A stretch of 64,000 nt of DNA from Phanerochaete sordida (lineage: Eukaryota; Basidiomycota; Agaricomycetes; Polyporales; Phanerochaetaceae), in the NCBI GenBank assembly GCA_019973155.2, contig BPQB01000058.1, positions 124,001-188,000 on the forward strand, in the 5' to 3' direction. Position numbers and translations under genes: made by a program. This document shows, one piece after another, positions 56,544 through 64,000 of this stretch; within the stretch, counting starts at the first letter, position 1, and each line of letters opens with the position of its first letter. The notes under the pieces were generated by a model that saw only the letters and a list, made by a program, of their open reading frames with translations, was not told where the DNA came from and did not search any database.

Positions 56544-57064
56544 GTATCAACCCTACGGACTGCCTGGTGACGCTGCGAGTGATAAGCTCGCATATACGGC
56601 AGTGATTTACTTTGATGTATTACGCTGAAGCTTGGCCACGGTTTTCGATGCTCCGGTGCTCAATTCCCCCCTGCTTCCCAGTCCTTGCCGCCCTCCACAA
56701 GCTGGCTCAAATGGCCTTCAAACACAAGACCAAAGGTGCGCGGCTAAGAGTTGCACCCAGCCATAGCACGCTAATACTAGCTCTCCAAGAAGGGGCAAGC
56801 TTCTGTATAGACCTACGCTCGGAGAGCTGCAGATACACCAACGTCCGCGATCAGCGCGCTATCTTCGTCTGTGATGGGATGCCTGCTCGTGGTGGTGCGA
56901 GTCGCGACGCCGGAACAGATGCATTAGAGCTGATATCTCGCGTAGATCGGCGACGCGGAAAGCGTGGAAGCGTGCGCGACCTGCGGCCCGGTGCGTCAGG
57001 CTACAAAACTGCTCGCTAGAAGAGCGCGGCAGGATCCGTTCGTTATACCATTGCTCAGGCGAAC

Positions 57065-58765
57065 ATGGCTACACCACCCGCCGAGCTGCAGGACATCAGA
57101 GATGCGTACGACGTCTTCACTTGGCAGCTTCGTGTGCCGCGTCTGATATGTGAGATGTAGCGTCACGGACTACTATATCGCCTGCTCGCTATTCGGTGCG
57201 CTCTTCAAAGAGCATGTCCTGGCCGGGCCTCGCTGACGCACGTTTCTAGCCTTGATGGTGTACGAGTACATCACGACGTTCGACCAAGAGGTCGCCGTTG
57301 TCTGGGGGCGGAAGTTCTCTGCCACATCGGTCCTGCTGCTGGGAAGCCGTTGGCTCATGGTTGTGTTTGCATACCTCGTGTTTTACCCCGGGCCCGCCAA
57401 GTGTAAGTTCCCGGATATTCGGCTGGCATCGTCTCATCCAACTAACGCCTATACCCAGACGTCATATCACCGTTGCTCTCTGACGCTCAGGCTGACGCTC
57501 CAGGGACAATCTGCAAGCTGTCGCGACGAGTTCACAGCGCTCGGGGCCATCTTTATCACCGTGCTGATCGTCGTCCCGCGTGAGTGCTGCTGAGCCCTGC
57601 TACACGTCGTCTGACTGGCTGCCCCAGTGTTCTCCGCTCTGCGCGTTTACGCCATATGGAAAGCGTCGAGCTGGAGCTATGTGTTCTTCTTCAGCACGCT
57701 CCTGCTCGGACTTGCCCCAGTGGGCGCAAACGTCGTGCGTTTCGTCGCTGAGCATCACCCCGCTATTGTCCCAGGATGCGTGTGTGCTGATTCAATGGCA
57801 GTTCGGCTGGGTCCGGACGGAGATATCATACGTCGACGTCCCCGTGCTGCAGAGCCAGTGCGTCTACTCCATCAACGTCTCGCAGACGCACAGACAAGAG
57901 TATGTCAAGAGGTGTAGCTGCGTGAGGCAATGTTGATCTCTTCTCGCAGATGTACGTCCGTCTACAAACCTCTGCTCGACGGAGCTCAACAGGCCGTGTA
58001 GTGCTGTACATCACCCGAGGCTCGGCAATCACCTCCGACCTGTTAGTCCTGGTGCTTACCTGGGCCAAGACGTTCGGCCATTTCAGAGAGATGCAGCGGC
58101 TCAACATCGGCTCCTCCGTCTCCTCCATTCTTATTAAAAACGGTATGGACATCTCGTCTCTGTACAGCTCATGGACGCTCATGCCTATTCCAGGGACCAT
58201 TTATTTCATGTACGCCGAGAATAACTCTATTCCCTCATGCGCTAGACCGATGACATCGCGCTTTGTAGTGCACTTCTCTGCATCAACATCCTGCAGCTCG
58301 TGACCTATAGCAGTAACGCGGTGGTAGGCACGCCACTTCCCACACCAGCCAAAACACTGAACGCGAAGCACTGTCCCAGTCGAACTACGCCGAAAACTAC
58401 CTCCAGCTACTGGTACATCAGTCTCCTCCATGCAAGACCAGTGCTGACGACCGCGCCTGTCCCAGCCCCTGCTTCTCATCGAACGCTTCATGCTGAACCT
58501 CCGACGGCTCAGCCCCGGTAGCAGTACCGGCTACTCCGAGTCGCACCCGACCGCGCTGTCCTCCGTAGATTTCAGAGCCCCATCGGGCCTGTTCGGCGAC
58601 CTCGGCGAGCCGCTGGAGCATGGACAGTCGCTCGACGTCGACGAGGGCGGCGGCGGCGATGCTAGCACAGGCGCTGCCGAAGACGACCTGGAATATTCGT
58701 TGCAGGATGCGGAGGCTGGACGGAATGGAGTGGCGTCACCTGTGGAGGCGGATGACGCAGCTTGA
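57065..58765 (+). CDS. DUF6533 seven-helix membrane protein, copy H
   Basis: Starts MATPPAELQDIRDA, then VTDYYIACSLF and LMVYEYITTFDQEVAVVWGRKF with LLLGSRWLMVVFAYLVFYPGP (DUF6533). The conserved Cys follows as NCRDEFTALGAIFITVLIVVP, then FSALRVYAIWKASSWSYV, GLAPVGANV, a loop VRTEISYVDVPVLQSQC, RGSAITSDLLVLVLTWAKTFGHF, SSILIKNGTIYF and INILQLVTYSSNAV. The C-terminus has LLIERFMLNLRRLSPG, GLFGDLGEPLEHG and an acidic Gly/Asp/Glu-rich tail. LIKNG replaces the usual LLRDG at the end of helix 6. Exons traced are open. Function is unknown. Confidence 0.83.
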
Positions 58766-59390
58766 GAGAGGATGCAGCCTGTAAGCTGCGGGATGTGTGC
58801 GGAGATGCGGTACGTGCCGCGACTATTTGCCTCCCTCAGCGTGCAGCTGACTCGTCAGTCAGCGCCCTGTATCCGCTACTGCCCTGACGTACGCAATTCA
58901 GAGCGCGTACATGTCGTATATGAAAGCCGAATATGATTGCTATCTCCTGATGCTATGCCAGGCACGCGTCGAGGACATAGGGTGGTGCGGAAATCAATAA
59001 TCGAGGGCGGCAATCCGGCCTCGCGCGGCGTATTTTGAAAATGTCATGCAGATTTTTACTCATCGCATCCTTAGGTCCTCCTGACCATCTGCAATGCGAT
59101 TCAGTCCGCTTGCATACATCTTCAAGCCGTAGAAGAGCTGGACTACGCTGATACTGCCGCAGATAGCACTGACGGCGGACCACGTATGGCTCGCAGCCCA
59201 GGGCCGCTCCCACAAGCATCAAACGTTGACTGATCCGCGAAATAGGCGCAGAAATTGAGAAGGCCCTGGCTCATATCAGACGATCCGGTTACGTTCTTTG
59301 GGGATAGGATCTCACGCCTCTCCGGTGCCCGGAGGCGCCGTTGCTCATATATTGTGCCTGCATGGATGAACGCGAATTAAAACAGCAGTC
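58766..59390. other. Intergenic region between DUF6533 copies H and I
   Basis: No gene is supported. A TATATT motif at 59348 lies 43 bp before the next ATG. Confidence 0.45.
59346..59353 (+). promoter_or_regulatory. TATA-like box of DUF6533 copy I
   Basis: CATATATT lies 45 bp before the ATG. Confidence 0.4.
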
Positions 59391-61020
59391 ATGGCAGACT
59401 CCACGGAAGAGACACGACTCGCATTCGAAGCGTTGTGAGTGTCGGACCATCACGAATTACATACACTCGCTGTGGCTAACCCTGATATCAGCTTAGCTAG
59501 CGATTATACGGCGTGCGCACTGACAAGTACATATTTTTGGTCGCAATAAGCGGTCCCACGCACCGCTCACGCGCCCCACAGGTCTTGTCTGCTATGAGTA
59601 CATCATCACCTTTTGCCAAGAGATAGACTGCGTGTGGAAGCGGCCGTTAAACGCTACCTCGCTGCTGCTCCTCTCGACGCGCTGGGTCATGGTAGTCAGC
59701 CAGCTCCTCTGGCACCCTGTGTCAAGCGATTCCCAGTGTACGCTCTATCATGTCTAGTACAAGACGAGAATTCAGACTGACCTCGCTCGACGCATCGCCA
59801 GACGTCACGTCCGTTCCTCCTTGCCGAGCTCTGTTTCACCAGGGACGAAAACTGCTTTACAGGTGCCAGCTATGGGCCTATGTGAACTACACCCTCATTC
59901 TAGTGACGTGGGCCCAGATTGCCTGTAAGCTCGCAGGTCTTCGCCTTCAAACCGTCTGACAGAGAGCCGCAGTATTCTCTGGGCTGCGAGTATACGCGAT
60001 TTGGCGCAGGTCCAGCTTTCGCTACCTCATTTTTCTGACGGTCGTTGGCTTTGGCTGCATCCCTATAGCCACGAACTCGGTACGTCATGCTCGTGGCTAT
60101 ATCCCTCTGCCATTGAACCAGCAGCTTCCTGCCAGTTCGCACTGTCTCGTATCCAAGCAGTCTACGAGGGTTCACCTATTGGCAACTGCGCGGATGTTGT
60201 AAACGTCTCGGACAGTATGAACACCATGTATGTCGCCGGTGTAGTGACCTCAGCACAGCAGAACTGACCACGTGTTTATCAACCGCGCAGAAGTGCGTAT
60301 GACCGCGCCTTACTCCCTGGGATCGCAATGACGCGCTCATTCGCAGTGCTATACCTGACAAGAAGCAGCGTGATTGCAGCCGACGTGCTGGTTCTCGTCC
60401 TGACATGGATCAAAACATTCGTACACTGGCGTCAGCTGCGCCAGATCGGTATCAAGCACTCAATTTCGGCCCTGCTCCTTCGTGACGGTATTTACACCTC
60501 CCTGTCTACCGTATCGATATGCACCTGATACAGGGGCACGAAAATAGGCACTGTGTATTTTTCGTCAGTCATTATATCCCTGGCCGTGCAGAACGCACTA
60601 CTCACACACGTTGAAGAATACTCTTAGCCCTGAACGTCACACAAATTCTGACTTACGTCCTACCAAGCGCAAATGTGGTGTGTCACAGCTATATATTACC
60701 GCGTAGCTCCTCGTTCAAGTCATTTACAGGCTCCAGACATCACCAGCGCTCTACTAATTACCATGGTGCGTGCCAGGTACAAGGCTATGGTCCTCAGACT
60801 CATTGCGTCCTCGCAGCCACCCGTACTCATTCAGCGGTTCATGCTGAACCTGCGATCATTCGATATCTGTGCAGACCTGTCTACATCAGGCGATCATCGT
60901 CTTTCCGCGGACCTGTCAGTGCAATTCAGGAGACCGAGTAGCTTCCTAGGGAATATTGGGGAGTCTGTGGATATCGGTGAAGATGGCGAGGGCATAGCTG
61001 ATACAGAATATCGGGAGTGA
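59391..61020 (+). CDS. DUF6533 seven-helix membrane protein, copy I
   Basis: Starts MADSTEETRLAFEAL, then LASDYTACALT and GLVCYEYIITFCQEIDCVWKRPL with LLLLSTRWVMVVSQLLW (DUF6533). QCQLWAYVNYTLILVTWAQIA keeps the conserved Cys. FSGLRVYAIWRRSSFRYLI, IPIATNS, a loop AVYEGSPIGNCADVVNVSD, TRSSVIAADVLVLVLTWIKTFVHW, LLLRDG and GTVYF follow. The region around 60550-60790 contains the last helices in short exons and is less certain. The end has PPVLIQRFMLNLRSFD and PSSFLGNIGESVDIG. It shares the MADST start and lower GC with copy D. Function is unknown. Confidence 0.8.
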
Positions 61021-61098
61021 TTGTAGCATAAGTGGCTATATTGCTGCCTATGGCCGAAATGCAGTGTCATCGTCATATAGCTAGCCAAAGTCCCCATA

Positions 61099-61433
61099 TC
61101 ATAAACTCGTCTTCCCAATGTCCTGACTGGTAGCGAACAGAACATCGATTCCAGAACCGTATACAGTCGCGATAAGCACTCCGTTCTGCTCCATATTGAT
61201 GACAGCCCCGCTGCCGGGCTCCGCTTGCGCCCTCGCCGTGCTCATCGCCACGGCGCCCGTGATGCCGAGCCAGCCAAAGCTTGCGAAGGGCACGAGCGCG
61301 CCTTCCTCCTCGAAATTCCTCGGCGATTTGCTCCGCGTCCTGCTGGCAGAGCGAGCTTGGGCTCTGGATGTCCACCGAGACGGTCTGGCCGATGTTAGTG
61401 TTCTCGATTGTCGCGGTGCCCGACGTTCGGCTC
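61099..61433 (-). pseudogene. Truncated, frameshifted G1 glutamic peptidase relic
   Basis: On the minus strand, homology to exon 3 of the split G1 gene begins at RTSGTATIENTNIGQ and runs through SPSSLCQQDAEQIAEEF. An extra base then shifts the frame, after which ALVPFASFGWLGITGAVAMS and NGVLIATVYGSG continue to a stop at the same relative place. The Trp of the catalytic block is Gln, though the catalytic Glu position is kept. Signal peptide, propeptide and the Gln half are absent upstream. Its tail matches copy 5 rather than copies 1-4. Confidence 0.88.
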
Positions 61434-64000
61434 CACTGGGCGTTTGTCGACCACGCACCTGCAGTAGACGTCGAGCTTCGGTGCCGCGACGAGGCTCGCG
61501 CGGAAGCTCGCGCCCATGCAGTGCGTTGCCAGTCGATGCCGAGCTCCTGTCCGATTGTCGCGCATTGTCCATAGGATCCCAACAGCTCCATAGCGCGCCG
61601 GGATACTTCGCGAGCCAACACATGGCGTTGACTGGTGCGCGGGCTGCGCTCGAGACGACGATTGCCCTTCTCGCTGTCGAGTTCGAGACATCGAAGAAGC
61701 CGTCTGAGTCGTGATTCAGTACAAGCCAAACGTGACGCGCACATACGCACCGACGATGCATGTGGTAAAGCGTGCGCATCGGGGTGGAGCGTGCGCATCG
61801 GGGTCAGAGAAAAGCTACATGTTTATGCTTTCTAAGCACGCACAGGCCATTGCAAGAGGCTTTAGCAGGGCGATGGTTGCCGGTATCGCAGCCCTGACGA
61901 AGTCCTTGACCACAGCTTGGTCACGACCGCAGTGCGCTGTCAGATCGAAGCCCTTCCGCTGGCGCGAATCTCTGTAGCATGTACACGGTATCACTTGCGG
62001 ACACACATGTCAGCATCTCATCTTCATCGGATCCAATTCACTACGTGCCTATGAACCCGCAGATCGTCAGGGCTGCTGCACTCAGCTGTCTTGGCGACGA
62101 CGCCTAGGCCAAAGCTGTGCCTCAGATGGGCAACCTGGACAAACACTAAATTCCCCAGCCCAGTTTCACCAGCGGTGCGAGTTGCGTGTAGGTTACCAGA
62201 TCAAAGGTCTAGCAACAGTTTGCTTGCGGTTACTTGCGATCGCGGCCTAACTAGCCGCGAAGGTGCGAGGGTCTTTGTCAGGAAGAAAACGCGTGGATTT
62301 TGAGGACAACGTGATCCGCGGCGTGTCCTGGATTCTGTGGGGCCTTCGTTTAGGGCACTACTCGTGGAGGCTTCCTCATTGTATGATCTATCACAGCATC
62401 TGCGCTCGCTGGGCACAAGGTCAGAATATGGCGACCAAGCATGAGGTAGGCATTGAAAAGGCTTGGATATTCAGGGTTAACGAGATGTCGTCGGCGTGCA
62501 ATGTGGTCAACTACGGAGTTTCGCGTCTGTGATGTGGCGAAGCTCAGACGATGTCACGAATTGAGAGCGTTCATACGCACCTAGATCCCTCTCTGTCCCT
62601 CCCGCGCTACATGTGAGGTCACCTATCTGTCTTCCAGCATAGCTTGGATCGCCGAAAGGCACCGTATGACGTAAAAGCAGCAGCTACGGCATCGGTAGCG
62701 GTTGGTACGCTCCTTGGGTTGCTAAGGCTCCTCCCGGATGTTCAGGGTCCTCGCACTGCCTTGTGATGAGGGAGAACGACCGACCCAGCGATCGTATGAG
62801 AACAGGATGCGCCTCTATGCGTTACGATCAAAGATAGGTGGATGTGTTGACCAAGTATATGAGAGAGGTGGTGGAAGGAAGATAAGGTCAAGCGACGAAG
62901 GCTGGCAGATGTTGTGGCGTGGGAGAAGCGGGTACCCGGCACATTGCATCATGTCCACGTTGATAACATCGCCTCCATCGCTCCAGTGGTGCGTCCATGG
63001 CCTAAGTTATGGTTGAAAGTAGGTAAAAACATCAGTCAACGTCTCATGGCCAGAAGCGTCCTTGCAACGCACGTGTCTATATCATGCGTTTGTGCTTGAC
63101 AGCTTGGTGGCTAGGAACAGTCAGCACATGGACGCCTGCATGTTTGCGCATTACTTGTTGAATTACGCGTACGGCACATACCTTCCGAATCAACGACCTT
63201 CGTAACGCAATTTACCTCACGCGGAGCGCACTGGAACCATGCGTGTTGCACGCTGTCCACGGCCTTCAAAGTGGAGTCGCAGCAGATCACGCGGTTGTGT
63301 CAGAACCCGCGCTGGCTGTGTGGCGGTCAAATGTTGCTAACTGCGTCGGGCAATATTTTTCGAAATAGAGTTTGTTTTCATTGGACTGGGTAGGCCTTGG
63401 CTGATATGCGCGACTCAGTACTGTACCCCAAAACGTCAGAGAATCTCCCACAGTCCTGCAAGGAGGGAGATTCGCGAGCTGGATCTGGCTTTCCTCAAAT
63501 CCCGCCACTCACATGCATCGATGCTCTCGATTCCTCCTGCGAGAAGGTAAGTCCTTTCGGCAGAGATGAGAAGCACGATGTGGTCTACGGGCGCTGGGCT
63601 AAGTTCTCCGGAATAGCCTTATCAGATCCTTACAAGATATGGCATACGCGCACCCTCTTCATTTACAGTGTCTTCGGACCGCAAAGTCCCACGTTCACTA
63701 CGGATAATTCCTCGTCCGCATGGTATAGGTACTCTACCGCAAGATTGTGCCCGCGGCGCATCTTCCAGAGTGCTCGCCTCGACGCTCGAGGATGGGAACA
63801 TTGAAGCGTTAGCAGGTATACTACGGCGCCCATACAACGTCCGCAACGTTCCGGTCCGCCGCTACCGCATCTTCTCATCATAAAACCAGTGTGATCGCTC
63901 GCAGGTCGTCCCGCAATCTTCACTGTCAAATGTGCCGTCAGATTGTGGAGATCCGTTCTTCTCCGCTTGGTCGTAGAGCACGACGGTATTCTGATGTCGC
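61434..64000. other. 2.6-kb terminal region without recognisable genes
   Basis: Only short frames are seen on both strands; none matches a family known to me. A doubled word GCGTGCGCATCGGGGT lies near 61770-61805. A plus-strand frame at 63397-63804 is the longest late frame but has no supporting feature. Confidence 0.4.

Larger units (their letters stand above)
54839..57064. other. 2.2-kb region right of the charged-protein gene
   Basis: No confident gene except a possible small frame at 56166-56543. The 55577-55606 cluster of 10-bp AGTG units mirrors the one at 50011. No TATA box was found in front of DUF6533 copy H. Confidence 0.4.

Noticed and set aside
63397..63804. 135-codon plus-strand frame near the right edge
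   Set aside because: No recognisable domain, no upstream TATA and overlapping frames on the other strand of similar quality.
1..64000. CRISPR arrays, prokaryotic operons, rRNA or tRNA genes
   Set aside because: None found; gene structure is fungal with short GT-AG introns throughout.

Overview
The window looks like nuclear DNA of an agaricomycete basidiomycete, probably a polypore-type wood or litter fungus. Genes are GC-rich and split by many short introns (about 45-70 bp, GTRNGY...YAG). Several families are expanded in, or restricted to, basidiomycetes: DUF6533 seven-helix membrane proteins, a DUF6698-type protein, and a CxC5/CxC6 cysteine-cluster protein of the kind that accompanies KDZ transposons. 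No rRNA, tRNA, CRISPR or prokaryotic feature was found.

Layout. Positions 1-3845 look like ordinary core genome: the 5' part of a Mug190-like SMP/C2 lipid-transfer protein (minus strand, running off the left edge) and a small single-pass membrane protein. Positions 4030-7710 hold two paralogous F-box genes on the minus strand, separated by a degenerate telomere-like TTTAGGGC repeat. A short DUF6698-type gene lies at 8922-9777. From 10.9 to 20.8 kb there is an array of four secreted family G1 (eqolisin) glutamic peptidase genes on the plus strand. Three have the catalytic Gln and Glu; one has lost both and looks like a pseudoenzyme. From 21.1 to 61.0 kb there are nine DUF6533 membrane-protein genes (21.1-22.8 minus, 25.0, 27.8, 30.4, 34.7, 38.9, 46.8-48.4 minus, 57.1 and 59.4 kb). 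The 34.7 and 38.9 kb copies are a recent ~3 kb tandem duplication with ~4.2 kb spacing.

More G1 material is scattered through the DUF6533 array. A fifth peptidase gene (41.3-44.1 kb) is split at its second splice donor by a 1.8 kb DNA transposon with 25-bp terminal inverted repeats. An ~86-bp exon fragment sits at the right boundary of the first unit of the tandem duplication (36.66 kb). A truncated, frameshifted minus-strand copy lies at 61.1-61.4 kb. At 50.4-54.8 kb the array is interrupted by a CxC5/CxC6 gene and an uncharacterised charged, nuclear-looking protein.

How the genes may work together. The G1 peptidases should be secreted acid endopeptidases. The DUF6533 proteins have a receptor-like topology but no established function. 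Most genes of both families have a clear TATA box close upstream, which fits inducible expression. The interleaving of two lineage-expanded families, with fragments of one embedded in the other, is the most interesting feature of the window. A functional link between secreted proteolysis and membrane sensing is a hypothesis only. Large stretches between genes (for example 11.9-15.0, 32.0-34.6, 44.1-46.8 and 61.4-64.0 kb) show nothing I can support as coding.
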